Notes under the pieces: model-generated
What the model was told of the DNA's origin: nothing
Database searches by the model: none
Seen by the model: only the letters and a program-made list of their open reading frames with translations
Shown: in pieces, positions 51,967 through 61,110 of the stretch
How the letters are laid out: each line of letters starts with the position of its first letter
Position numbering within the stretch: position 1 is the first letter of the stretch
Assembly: GCA_934096075.1 (NCBI GenBank)
Contig: CAKOLN010000004.1
Location: 1-64,000, forward strand
Source: an uncultured Bacilli bacterium
GTDB lineage: Bacteria; Bacillota_I; Bacilli_A; RF39; UBA660
Direction of reading: 5' to 3'
DNA: 64,000 bases
Position numbers and translations under genes: made by a program

Positions 51967-53798
51967 TTTTCTATCTCTCTCCTTAAACCTTTTAATATTT
52001 CTACCATAGCCCATGTATCTTGTTTACAATATTCAACTAAGGCATTTTGTTTTCTTTCTTTTTCTTCTTCAGTCATATTTTTATAATTGGCATATTCAAC
52101 TAATGCTTGAACTCCATTTTGTACTTCTAAATCTTTGTATGTTAAATTTGTAAATAATGGTAATGTTTTCTTTATTGAGAAGCTTCCACTTTGTTCATTG
52201 TTATAATAGTTCATAGTGCCTGATTCTTCTTCACTAAATCCCAAGCTTTTATATAATTCTTTGTTGTTATCTATTATTTCTAGTAGATCTCTTCCACTAT
52301 CTCTTATAGCCATTAATTCACTTTTATATTCAGGAAATATGTTTGCTAGTTCTTTAATCCTTCCTTTTTCAAAGTTAACATTCTGCGCTAGCATAGAACC
52401 TCCTGTTTTTTGTATTGGAATTTTTTCTACTAGTTTCTTTACCATTTCTAGTCTTTCATCTTCATTTGAGCGTGCTAGGAAAACATAGTTATCAAGTTCT
52501 TTATCACAATTATTTGGTGATTTTTCTATATGCAAACTGAATTCAAAAGGGCTTTGATAGTATGGGTGTTCTCCTTTGAATCTTGGTACTGGACAAGGAA
52601 ATGTTTCAAAATCTAAATGATATATTGGGTATTCTAAACTATTTAGTCCGGCAGTTATTTTATCTTTATTTATATATGTAACATTTCTATCATAACATTC
52701 TCTTTGAATTTTATGATTTTCACTTGTTAACCATTCATAAGGTATATCATCTAATTTTAAGTATCCATTATTTATTAAGTCATATTTATTATATGTTATA
52801 CCATCCCATTTAAAACTAACAAATCTTTTATAATTGAAGCTTGCATTTTTTTCTGGTACATTTTTAAAACATATTGATTTGAATTTACATTCTGTATTCT
52901 TTTTTAAAGCACATGATACACTTAAATTACATGGACTAGGATCACTTTCGAATATATTTTTCTCTAAGTTTTGTCTTTCTATATCTATTCTACTTTGATA
53001 CATTTCTGTTATATCATTTATTTTATAGATATCAATTATTCTATTTCCAAATTTATCTGTATTATATACTCTTTTACCATTAACTAGTGTCCCATCATAT
53101 TCATACTCATCATTTAATACTGCTAGATAATAGTTGATATTTTTATTTATGTTGTTTTCTTTTAGATAGCCTTCAATTATATATCTTTGTACTGATATAT
53201 CATACATGTACTTTCCTTCATCAGTGAATCTGTTAAGTAATTTTTCTACTTTATTTGAATAGTTTTTAGATAAACCTGGATTAGGTGTTAATGTATAAAA
53301 ATTATTTATTTTTGTAAATAAAGGATATTTTTCTTTTCCAATGTTATAAAATAGATTTTTATATTTTCTTGATGTAGTTGCTTTTACTTCTATTATGTTT
53401 ATTTCATTGTTAGATTCATTATATATATCAACAAAACATAAGTATTTAATGCCATTTTTGTTAAAGTTAAAACTTTCTTGTTTGTATGTATCTAGATTAT
53501 ATACGCTGGTACCTCCAAATAATCTTTCAACTTCTTTTCCGGCCGTTATTTCTACTTCTTTATAGTATTCCATCATTGCATTTAATTGAATATTTACACT
53601 TTCTATTTTATCGGTTTCTCCATCATCAGATACTTCAAACATAGTGCCAAGCATTTCTTTGTATTTGTCATTTTCTTCTTGTTTTAAGTATTCTTCTAAA
53701 GACATATCACTTGATAGTTTGTCGTTATGTATTTCTTCTAATGCAGGGTATCTTCTACATCTAGTATAATTTATAAAATCTGTTTTAGTTATTGCCAT
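51963..53798 (-). CDS. DUF2779 nuclease: PD-(D/E)XK plus RNase H-like exonuclease
   Basis: A 611-residue protein. N-terminal residues 1-310 look like a RecB/Cas4-type PD-(D/E)XK nuclease: Cys14, Asp124 and EVK (137-139), with Cys290, Cys296, Cys304 and Cys310 giving a probable Fe-S site. Residues 390-611 are DUF2779, an RNase H-like 3'-5' exonuclease domain, with LDFETFPCPVP (Asp396, Glu398) and QDTWAM at the end. It is a bifunctional nucleic-acid-processing protein of unknown pathway. Followed by a co-translated small gene. Confidence 0.75.
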   Translation of the reverse strand: MAITKTDFINYTRCRRYPALEEIHNDKLSSDMSLEEYLKQEENDKYKEMLGTMFEVSDDGETDKIESVNIQLNAMMEYYKEVEITAGKEVERLFGGTSVYNLDTYKQESFNFNKNGIKYLCFVDIYNESNNEINIIEVKATTSRKYKNLFYNIGKEKYPLFTKINNFYTLTPNPGLSKNYSNKVEKLLNRFTDEGKYMYDISVQRYIIEGYLKENNINKNINYYLAVLNDEYEYDGTLVNGKRVYNTDKFGNRIIDIYKINDITEMYQSRIDIERQNLEKNIFESDPSPCNLSVSCALKKNTECKFKSICFKNVPEKNASFNYKRFVSFKWDGITYNKYDLINNGYLKLDDIPYEWLTSENHKIQRECYDRNVTYINKDKITAGLNSLEYPIYHLDFETFPCPVPRFKGEHPYYQSPFEFSLHIEKSPNNCDKELDNYVFLARSNEDERLEMVKKLVEKIPIQKTGGSMLAQNVNFEKGRIKELANIFPEYKSELMAIRDSGRDLLEIIDNNKELYKSLGFSEEESGTMNYYNNEQSGSFSIKKTLPLFTNLTYKDLEVQNGVQALVEYANYKNMTEEEKERKQNALVEYCKQDTWAMVEILKGLRREIEK

Positions 53799-53892
53799 TT
53801 TGTATCCTTTCTTTTATTTCATTAATTTAATTATAGCAATTATTTGTTTGAGTGTCAAATGCTTTATTTTGTTTTTATAATATTTTAACTAG

Positions 53893-53976
53893 TTTTAAAA
53901 GATATTATTTACCATATTTTCACCACTTTTTATCGTTATATGATAAAAAGTGGTGAAAATCAAGTATCTTTTAAAA
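53893..53976. repeat. nested perfect palindromes
   Basis: An inner hairpin of 19-bp perfect arms (53916-53934 and 53942-53960, loop GTTATAT) is nested in an outer 12-bp perfect repeat TTTTAAAAGATA (53893-53904) / TATCTTTTAAAA (53965-53976). It lies between two minus-strand genes and could end the 54001 gene, or be a mobile-element remnant. Confidence 0.7.
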
Positions 53977-54000
53977 AAGAATCTAAATTTAATTAGACTC

Positions 54001-54456
54001 TTACTTATATATCAATGTTTTTACTTCATTACTTTCTTTATAAAATAATTCTAATCTATTAGATAATTTATGTAGATGATAACTTAATAGTAATGGACTA
54101 CTAAATACTCTTTCTTCTTTTTTTATAATTCTAGATACTATTACTTTATTGTTTTTTATTTCATAAACTACATTTATATCTTCAGGTTCTTTATTTCTTA
54201 AATCGCCTGGTTTTATATTAGATAAATCAATACTATATTTTGAAGTTTCTAGTAAGTCTTTAAAGTTTGATGTGTGTCCTATGTAGTAATTATTTATTAC
54301 TTCCATATTATCATTAGAGTGTTCAACTAAAGAAGCAATTTTTGTATTTTCTGGTACTTTAATACTCTTACCTACTAATTTACTTGTACTTATTACTTTT
54401 TCATTTTCATCTAAAAACATTATTGTTAGTTTTAAAAAATCATTTTTTCCAAACAT
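54001..54456 (-). CDS. hypothetical protein
   Basis: A 151-residue soluble, mixed alpha/beta protein beginning FGKNDFLKLTIMFLDENEKV. No family recognised. It is joined end to start with the HNH-like gene upstream (1-bp overlap), with GAGGTG before the ATG, so both are one operon. Confidence 0.5.
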   Translation of the reverse strand: MFGKNDFLKLTIMFLDENEKVISTSKLVGKSIKVPENTKIASLVEHSNDNMEVINNYYIGHTSNFKDLLETSKYSIDLSNIKPGDLRNKEPEDINVVYEIKNNKVIVSRIIKKEERVFSSPLLLSYHLHKLSNRLELFYKESNEVKTLIYK

Positions 54457-54818
54457 TAGAATTCACCTCCATATATAAGTTTATGAGTATGTAGTTTTAG
54501 TGATTTACTTTCTTCTCTAAGATAATCATCCATTGGTTCTTTTCTTTTATTTATTTCTTTAAATAATTCATTCCATGCTAGATATAAATTATAATCTTTA
54601 ATTTCTGTCATATTAAGAAGTCTATGTGCTTTTTTTGTTAGAAGAGCACCATTAGAAAGTTCTAGTAAACCTCCATCACATTCTTTTATTATATGATGAT
54701 ATGTTAATACATTTCTAACTGTAATTAAATAGCTCATCCAGTCTAAATCATCAGGTCCATATATTCTTTTCATATCATCTATAATTACCTTAGTTTCATT
54801 ATAATATACTTTACCCAT
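54456..54818 (-). CDS. HNH-endonuclease-like protein
   Basis: A 120-residue protein. LTYHHIIKECDGG, then NGALLTKKAHRLLNMTE fits an HNH (beta-beta-alpha metal) motif: HH, N and H residues in order. YNLYLAWNELFKEINK follows. No zinc Cys pairs are present. A nuclease activity is likely but not certain. The next gene is co-translated. Confidence 0.55.
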   Translation of the reverse strand: MGKVYYNETKVIIDDMKRIYGPDDLDWMSYLITVRNVLTYHHIIKECDGGLLELSNGALLTKKAHRLLNMTEIKDYNLYLAWNELFKEINKRKEPMDDYLREESKSLKLHTHKLIYGGEF

Positions 54819-54911
54819 AAAACCACCTCAGTAAGATTATATTCTAACATAACAATTTTTATTTTTAAAGTGGAAATTAATGTTTATGAAGTATTTTTTT
54901 ATTATAGTATG

Positions 54912-54940
54912 TTTACTTTAATGCATAAGTTTGTTAAAAT
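54912..54940 (+). promoter_or_regulatory. promoter of the surface-acylation operon
   Basis: TTTACT (54912-54917), 17 nt, TAAAAT (54935-54940), about 30 nt before the DUF4358-like gene. Confidence 0.65.
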
Positions 54941-54970
54941 GAAGAAGGATAATAAAGAAAGGAGATAATG

Positions 54971-55540
54971 ATGAAGAAAGGTACAATAATCAGTATAGTT
55001 ACAGTAGTAGTTGTAGTACTCGTTACACTTCTAGTAGTTAAAAACTTAGGTGACAATAATTCAAGTTCATTAAAGAGTGCAAGTGATATTAAAACTATGC
55101 TAAAAAGTATAATCAAGAAAGAAAAAGATAATTTACCTAGTTTAGATATTAATACTATTAATGTTAAAAATAAAGATGATGTTAGTTTATATACTGGATT
55201 AAAATCTAATGAAAATGTTGAAACATTAGTAGTAGCTGAACCATTAATGTCAAGTCAAGCTTTCTCTATCGCTGTTGTTAAAGTTGATGAAAATGCAAAC
55301 ATTGAAAGTATGAAACAAGAGATGATAGATAATATTAATACTGGAAAATGGATATGTGTTACTGCTGAAAAAGTATATGTTACTAATAATGGTAATGTTA
55401 TATTCTTAGTAATGGCTGATGCTGACTGGGCTAGTCTTGTTTATAAAGATTTTAAAGAGTATGTAAATAATGATATTGGTAAAGAGCTAGAAAAAACTAG
55501 TGAAGATAGTTTTGGACTTGATATACCAGATACAGATTAA
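54971..55540 (+). CDS. DUF4358-like lipoprotein-type surface protein
   Basis: A 189-residue protein with an N-terminal membrane anchor (about residues 5-24) and an external domain (LYTGLKSNENVETLVVAEPL, QAFSIAVVKVDEN) resembling DUF4358. Such proteins commonly precede MBOAT and DHHW genes in gut Bacillota. GGAG lies 6 nt before ATG 54971. A stem-loop at 55546 separates it from the next gene. Confidence 0.6.
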   Translation: MKKGTIISIVTVVVVVLVTLLVVKNLGDNNSSSLKSASDIKTMLKSIIKKEKDNLPSLDINTINVKNKDDVSLYTGLKSNENVETLVVAEPLMSSQAFSIAVVKVDENANIESMKQEMIDNINTGKWICVTAEKVYVTNNGNVIFLVMADADWASLVYKDFKEYVNNDIGKELEKTSEDSFGLDIPDTD

Positions 55541-55545
55541 TATAT

Positions 55546-55568
55546 GCACCTTATTGGTGCTTTCTTTT
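55546..55568 (+). terminator. stem-loop attenuator/terminator within operon
   Basis: GCACC, 5-nt loop, GGTGC (55546-55560), then TTTCTTTT. It could lower expression of the MBOAT and DHHW genes relative to the first. Confidence 0.65.
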
Positions 55569-55581
55569 AAGGAGGAATTTT

Positions 55582-56964
55582 ATGTTATTTAATAGTATAA
55601 CTTTCTTATATTATTTTTTACCTATTACATTAATTATTTATTTTATTACACCTAAAAAATATAAGAACTTAATCCTTTTAATAGCAAGCCTTATATTTTA
55701 TATATATGGAGAGCCTAAGTATGTAGTATTAATGTTATTAGATATTTTTATTGCATATATAGGTGGTATTTTAATTGATAAGTATAAAGATAAGAGTATT
55801 TTTAGAGTTTTTGTATGTATACCTATTTTACTTTTAATTATATTTAAATATTCAAATTTCTTTATAAGTAATGTTAATAATATTTTTAATACTAAGTTAA
55901 GCCTACTTAATTTGGCTTTACCTATTGGAATATCATTTTATACTTTTCAGATTATTAGTTATTTAGTTGATGTTTATAAAGGTAAGGTTAAATGTCAGAA
56001 AAGTTTTATTAAGTTAGCAACTTATGTATCTTTGTTTCCTCAGTTAATTGCTGGTCCAATAGTAAGATATGAAACTGTTAATAAAGAACTTGATGATAGA
56101 AAACAAAGTTTTAGTGATTTTTCTTATGGTATTAGAAGATTTATTATAGGTTTAGCTAAGAAAGTTTTGCTTGCGAATGAACTTGCTAAATTAGTTAATA
56201 TATTTAGCTCCACTAGTGAAAAAACATTTATATTTTATTGGTTATTCGCTATTTGTTATACTTTAGAAATATATTTGGATTTTTCAGGTTATTCAGATAT
56301 GGCAATAGGACTTGGTAGAATGTTTGGATTTCATTTTAATGAGAATTTTGATTATCCTTATACATCAAAAAGTATTACTGAGTTTTGGAGAAGATGGCAT
56401 ATGTCTTTGAGTTCTTGGTTTAAAGATTATGTGTATATTCCTTTAGGTGGTAATAGAAATGGTATTAAAAAACAAATTAGAAATATTTTTATAGTTTGGT
56501 TACTTACTGGACTATGGCATGGTGCGAGTTGGAATTTTGTTATATGGGGATTATTCTTTGGCGTTATTTTAGTAATAGAAAAACTTTGGTTAAAGAAGTT
56601 TATTGATAAGTTACCTAGTACATTTAAAAGTGTTTATGTTATGGTTTTAGTTATTATAAGTTTTGTTATATTTAATGGAGAGAATGTTATTAGTAATTTA
56701 AGTGGTATGTTCTTTATTAACAAAAGTAAATTTGTAGATAGTTATACTTTAATATATTTAAAAAGATATGCTTTAGTTATAATTATATCTATAATTAGTT
56801 CAATTCCTTTATTAAAGAACTTTATTAATAAACTTAAAGATAATAAACAATTTAATAAATTAATTAATTTAATTGAACCTATTTACTTAGTATTATTATT
56901 AATACTTGTAACGGCATATTTAATAGATAATTCTTATAATCCATTCTTATATTTTAGATTTTAG
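55582..56964 (+). CDS. MBOAT-family membrane O-acyltransferase
   Basis: A 460-residue polytopic membrane protein with about 11 segments. FPQLIAGPIVRY, FWRRWHMSLSSWFKDYVYIPLGG and LTGLWHGASWNFVIWG (catalytic His) are the AlgI/DltB/PatA MBOAT motifs. It moves acyl (usually acetyl) groups across the membrane to surface polymers. AAGGAGG precedes the ATG. It works with the DHHW protein downstream. Confidence 0.9.
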   Translation: MLFNSITFLYYFLPITLIIYFITPKKYKNLILLIASLIFYIYGEPKYVVLMLLDIFIAYIGGILIDKYKDKSIFRVFVCIPILLLIIFKYSNFFISNVNNIFNTKLSLLNLALPIGISFYTFQIISYLVDVYKGKVKCQKSFIKLATYVSLFPQLIAGPIVRYETVNKELDDRKQSFSDFSYGIRRFIIGLAKKVLLANELAKLVNIFSSTSEKTFIFYWLFAICYTLEIYLDFSGYSDMAIGLGRMFGFHFNENFDYPYTSKSITEFWRRWHMSLSSWFKDYVYIPLGGNRNGIKKQIRNIFIVWLLTGLWHGASWNFVIWGLFFGVILVIEKLWLKKFIDKLPSTFKSVYVMVLVIISFVIFNGENVISNLSGMFFINKSKFVDSYTLIYLKRYALVIIISIISSIPLLKNFINKLKDNKQFNKLINLIEPIYLVLLLILVTAYLIDNSYNPFLYFRF

Positions 56965-56972
56965 GAGGTACT

Positions 56973-58049
56973 ATGAAAGATACATTAAAAGATAAGTTAA
57001 TTACTATTATGTTTTTAGTTATTATTATTGGTTTTATGTTAGTTAATATATTTAAAAAAGATACAGATATTTCTTATTCAGAAAGAAGGCGTTTAGAAAA
57101 GTTGCCTACTTTAACATTTAATTCATTAACTAATGGTACTTTTAGTAGTAAGTTTGATAGTTATGTTACAGATCAATTTATTAATAGAGATGATTTTAGA
57201 AAGATGAAGATATTTTTAGAGATGAATACTAAAAATAATTATAATGATTTGTATATTTATAATGGATATATTATTAAAGAAAATTCTAAAGTTAATAAGA
57301 GTTCTATAGATAGTTTAAGTAGTAAGATTAATTTAATAAAAGAAAAGTATCCTAATAATAGATATTTTTATATGATTGTACCTGATAAGAATTATTTTGT
57401 AGATAGTGATAATTTAAAGTTAGATTATAATGAGTTAATTAGTATTATGAATGATAATCTTAAGGATTTAGGGTATATAGATATTATGGGTATTTTAAGT
57501 TTAGAAGATTATTATAAGACTGATACTCATTGGAGACAAGAGAATCTTGTTAAGGTAGTTAATAAGATGTCTAAAGAGATGAATTTTAATTTAGATAGTT
57601 CTTTTAGTAAAGAGTATTTGAGTGAGTTTAATGGTGTTTATAGTAGTCAGATATTAAGTGATGAAGTTGATAAGTTATATATTCTTACTAATGATAGTAT
57701 TATGGATAGTAAAGTATTTAATTATGAGACTAATAATTATACTAGTGTATATGATATGAGTAAATTAAATGGACTTGATAAATATGATGTTTATTTGAGT
57801 GGTTCTAGTGCATTACTTAAGATTACTAATATGAATATAGACAGTAATAAGAGAGATTTAGTGGTGTTTAGAGATTCTTATGGAAGTAGTTTAATACCTC
57901 TTTTGATAGATGGTTTTAATGAAATAACTGTGGTAGATACTAGATATATATCACCTAAATTATTAGATAATTATATAGATTTTAATAATAAAGATATATT
58001 ATTTATGTATAGCACTCTTTTAATAAATGATAGTGGTACTATTAAGTAG
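56973..58049 (+). CDS. DHHW/AlgJ-like acetyl-transfer partner
   Basis: A 358-residue protein with one N-terminal membrane helix and an external SGNH-like domain. DTHWRQE is the catalytic D-x-H motif of the DHHW/AlgJ/AlgX group, and VFRDSYGSSLIPLL holds the probable Ser of the block. It would complete transfer of acetyl groups delivered by the MBOAT protein to a wall or surface glycan. GGAGG precedes the ATG with 8 nt between it and the MBOAT stop. Confidence 0.82.
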   Translation: MKDTLKDKLITIMFLVIIIGFMLVNIFKKDTDISYSERRRLEKLPTLTFNSLTNGTFSSKFDSYVTDQFINRDDFRKMKIFLEMNTKNNYNDLYIYNGYIIKENSKVNKSSIDSLSSKINLIKEKYPNNRYFYMIVPDKNYFVDSDNLKLDYNELISIMNDNLKDLGYIDIMGILSLEDYYKTDTHWRQENLVKVVNKMSKEMNFNLDSSFSKEYLSEFNGVYSSQILSDEVDKLYILTNDSIMDSKVFNYETNNYTSVYDMSKLNGLDKYDVYLSGSSALLKITNMNIDSNKRDLVVFRDSYGSSLIPLLIDGFNEITVVDTRYISPKLLDNYIDFNNKDILFMYSTLLINDSGTIK

Positions 58050-58066
58050 CTATCTTTTATTTTTTT
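58029..58066 (+). terminator. terminator of the surface-acylation operon
   Basis: GATAG ... TACT/ATTA/AGTA ... CTATC (58029-58054) forms a bulged stem across the stop codon, followed by TTTTATTTTTTT. Confidence 0.65.
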
Positions 58067-59858
58067 CTAAGTATTTAATGAATATGCTTTTGTTATTGGA
58101 TTCAGTAAGTAAGTATACTTTCTTTTTACATCTTGTTAACGCTACATAGAATAGTCTTCTCTCTTCACTAAATGGATAAGTATCACTATTATCTAGTAAT
58201 GAATTAACTAGATTGGAATCTTTAACTTTACTAGGGAAACCCATTAGTTCATCTTTGTTATTTAGAATTACTACATAGTCACTTTGTAATCCCTTTGATT
58301 TATGGGCAGTTAGAAATTTTATATCTAGGTCTATTCTTTTATTATATATTATGTCTATGTCTTTAGTGTATCTATTGTATTCTAATGTAAAGTTATTACA
58401 TTTTTTTAGTATATCTATGTCAAATGTATATCTGCCTAGTAAATATATTTTACTATAGTATGGTAAGTCTTTTAGTTTAGTTTCTAGTTCGTTAAGTCCA
58501 TTTATTATTTCTATGGGATAAGTATTTGAATTAAATCCAATTATATTCTTTTTTAATTGATTAGGGTTATGCATTATGAATTTACCTGATATATTTGCTA
58601 GAGTGCTTGAAAATCTATATGTGTGCTGTATTCTATTAATAGATGTTGGACCCCAGTATTTAGAAAAGTTTGTTATGAGAGATATATCACTACCAGAAAA
58701 TCTATATATGCTTTGCCAGTCATCACCTACACAAAATAGTTTATAATAATTTTGATTTCTCATGGCTAGTAATAGATTATATCTAGACATAGAGATATCT
58801 TGATATTCATCTACTATGACATATTTATAGTGATGAATGTATTTGTTAGTTTTAATTAAGTTAGTTGATTTATTAATCATATCATTAAAGTCTATTAAAT
58901 TATTTTCACTTAAGTAATTGTTATATTTTATATATATTGGTTTTATTAAGTCAAAAATTATTTTAGTTTTATTAGTTATTAAGTTATTTACTTCATCTAT
59001 AGTATAGTTATTACTTTTAATTAAACTTATTATTGTTTCAAAGGAGTTAGCAATAAGCATGTATATATTTCTATTGAAGTTACATAAGTGATACCATATT
59101 AAATTAGTACTTATATTTGTAATTATTTTCTCTTTATTTATTAAATTTATTAAGTCAGAATAAGACCTGATGTATTTGTTATATTTAGGTAAAAAGAATA
59201 TATTTTTGTATGTAAATTTTATTTTGTTTAAGTATAAGTAGTTATAAATATCTATATGTTTTTTATTTATTATTTTATTATCAATAGTTGTATTAGTATA
59301 ACCACATATATCATTTATTATATAGTTAACAAATTTAAGTAAGTATGAAGTATCATTAAATAGTTCATTTATAAATTTAATTATTAAATTACTTACTTCT
59401 CCTGTAAATATGTTAACATTAGTATTTTGTGTTGATTTTATTATTTCTAAACCAAGCTTGTGAAATGTGTATGTATCTATTTCCATATTAGTTTCTTTTT
59501 TTACTCTTAATTTCATTTCTTTAGCAGAAGCATTAGTAAAAGATAAAAGTAAGATGTCTTCGGGTTTACATTGATTGGTTTTTATTAAGTATTTTATTTT
59601 ACCTATTATAGTTGTTGTTTTACCACTTCCAGCTCCTGCGATTATTAATGTGTTATCACTTTTACTAAGTATTGAAGATATTTGTTCATTGTCTAAGTAA
59701 TTACCTTCTATTTTTCCACATAAGTTATTAAATTCTTTTATTTCATTTTCACTAACTATGATGTTATTTTCTTCATGAAAAAAATACTTTAGGAAACCTA
59801 AAGTAGATAATTTTTTATATAAATTTTTTATTTTATTAAAAATATTCACTTTATTCAC
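58050..59858 (-). CDS. UvrD/HelD-like superfamily 1 helicase
   Basis: A helicase of about 602 residues. Walker A is IIAGAGSGKTTTIIG; motif II is VDEYQDI; motif VI is FYVALTRCKKKVYLL. A short N-terminal helical lead precedes the core, as in helicase IV. It unwinds DNA in repair or restarts replication. Start: GTG 59858 follows GGAG by 4 nt; an alternative TTG start lies 16 codons upstream inside oapA. It overlaps oapA in the latter case, and is likely co-transcribed with it. Confidence 0.82.
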   Translation of the reverse strand: MNKVNIFNKIKNLYKKLSTLGFLKYFFHEENNIIVSENEIKEFNNLCGKIEGNYLDNEQISSILSKSDNTLIIAGAGSGKTTTIIGKIKYLIKTNQCKPEDILLLSFTNASAKEMKLRVKKETNMEIDTYTFHKLGLEIIKSTQNTNVNIFTGEVSNLIIKFINELFNDTSYLLKFVNYIINDICGYTNTTIDNKIINKKHIDIYNYLYLNKIKFTYKNIFFLPKYNKYIRSYSDLINLINKEKIITNISTNLIWYHLCNFNRNIYMLIANSFETIISLIKSNNYTIDEVNNLITNKTKIIFDLIKPIYIKYNNYLSENNLIDFNDMINKSTNLIKTNKYIHHYKYVIVDEYQDISMSRYNLLLAMRNQNYYKLFCVGDDWQSIYRFSGSDISLITNFSKYWGPTSINRIQHTYRFSSTLANISGKFIMHNPNQLKKNIIGFNSNTYPIEIINGLNELETKLKDLPYYSKIYLLGRYTFDIDILKKCNNFTLEYNRYTKDIDIIYNKRIDLDIKFLTAHKSKGLQSDYVVILNNKDELMGFPSKVKDSNLVNSLLDNSDTYPFSEERRLFYVALTRCKKKVYLLTESNNKSIFIKYLEKNKR

Positions 59859-59877
59859 AATTCTCCACACATATATA

Positions 59878-60414
59878 TTATTTTCTTTTTTTCTTTTTCT
59901 TTTCAAATTTATTAAGTATTTTAGTTACTTTACTAACAATGTATTCACTTTGACTTACAGCATATCCTTTTCCTAGTGCTTTACCACCTATTGTAAGAGA
60001 TGCGATTAAAGAGGCCATTAGAAGTGTCACTAAGGTTGTTTTAATATTAAATTTATTAGCAATTTCTAATGCGACTACTAAACCAGCTGACCCACTTATT
60101 ATGTTACAGATGTCACCTATTACATCATTACAAAATGATGACACTTTATCACTATTGGCTAACATTTTTTTAGCAGTTTTAGCTCCTTTTACTTTCTTGC
60201 TTGCCATTGCATGAAAGGCTACTTCTTTACTACTTTGTACAGCAACACCAATTATATCAAAGATTATTCCTAGTAAAATAAATATAAATATGATAATAAC
60301 TCCAATTATTAAATTAACATTTTCCAGTAAAGTGTTAGAACCAAACGAAAATATTAATGTTATTATAAATGATAATATTGTAATTGTTATTATCCATTTT
60401 ATGTCTCTTTTCAT
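59878..60414 (-). CDS. oapA: OapA, OLE RNA-associated membrane protein
   Basis: A 178-residue integral membrane protein with four hydrophobic segments (about residues 8-28, 35-57, 108-125, 130-148) and a basic tail. Its central motif GVAVQSSKEVAFHAMASKKVKGAKTAKKML and FCNDVIGDICNIISGSAG matches my memory of OapA, which binds OLE RNA at the membrane. It directly follows a long conserved-looking RNA on the same strand. GGGAG precedes the ATG. Recognition is by memory, supported by context. Confidence 0.8.
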   Translation of the reverse strand: MKRDIKWIITITILSFIITLIFSFGSNTLLENVNLIIGVIIIFIFILLGIIFDIIGVAVQSSKEVAFHAMASKKVKGAKTAKKMLANSDKVSSFCNDVIGDICNIISGSAGLVVALEIANKFNIKTTLVTLLMASLIASLTIGGKALGKGYAVSQSEYIVSKVTKILNKFEKKKKKRK

Positions 60415-60429
60415 TTTAACTCCCTAAAT

Positions 60430-61003
60430 TTTATGTGGTATTAAAACTGGAAATATTGTGTCTTAGGTCAAGTAGGTTTTCCCCTAATTATACATTTCGT
60501 TACCAAAATGCGGTTCCCCTTTAGATAATTAGTTATAGTGTCTCCAACTATACGACTTGATTGCCACTTAGTACACACTTTAATCCAATATTAACAAACA
60601 GCCTAGGAATTTTCTTCCAGTTAGTTTATTGGTAGCACTTTTTTGCAGATATAGTTTCATAAGCAGTAAATAATATTTATGCGTCCACTTATATTATTTA
60701 GACCTTAATCCCCCGAGTCCACTCAAGGCAGGCTACACTATCCACAGCATGAACCGCAAGATAGGTTTAATCTCATTATGTAATAAGTCCTTCAACTGTT
60801 GTGTATAGGCTTACCACATATATGAGTCTCAAAGATAATTGGGTCCTTTCACATATGCCATTATGCTGGCCCAAGAATCCTCTTCCAGCACTCACCCAAA
60901 ACTGGGCGTAATAAGCAAGCACAAGAAGCTTCACAGATGTGCCCTTTAACGAATTTTTAGGCTCGTCCTCCCATTAAACTAATCAACTAGGATACTGCAC
61001 CAC
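60430..61003 (-). ncRNA. ole: OLE RNA (ornate, large, extremophilic)
   Basis: A gap of about 700 nt contains no ORF, is more G+C-rich than its surroundings, and is full of short complementary blocks. A promoter (TTGGAC, 18 nt, TATAAT; 61010-61039) directs minus-strand transcription from about 61003, and the region runs to the oapA start, giving about 570 nt, near the known OLE length of about 600. Position directly upstream of oapA is the hallmark of OLE loci. It is not RNase P RNA (no GAGGAAAGTC core) and not tmRNA. Ends are approximate. Confidence 0.8.
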
Positions 61004-61009
61004 AATTAA

Positions 61010-61039
61010 ATTATAGCAAATATTCGAGTAAAAGTCCAA
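61010..61039 (-). promoter_or_regulatory. promoter of the OLE RNA-oapA transcript
   Basis: On the minus strand TTGGAC (61034-61039), 18 nt, TATAAT (61010-61015). No terminator is visible between the RNA and oapA, so both are probably one transcript. Confidence 0.7.
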
Positions 61040-61085
61040 TAACTATAAATATGATGAGTAATACTAATTAATAATTCTTTGCCAT

Positions 61086-61110
61086 TTAAAAAGTGAGATT
61101 TCTCTCACTT
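61086..61110 (-). terminator. terminator of cotD
   Basis: AAGTGAGA and TCTCACTT (61091-61110) form a perfect 8-bp stem over the stop codon; minus-strand TTTAAA follows. Confidence 0.75.

Noticed and set aside
60430..61003. RNase P RNA or tmRNA
   Set aside because: The RNase P core (GAGGAAAGTC) and tmRNA tRNA-like ends are not found. The oapA context favours OLE RNA.
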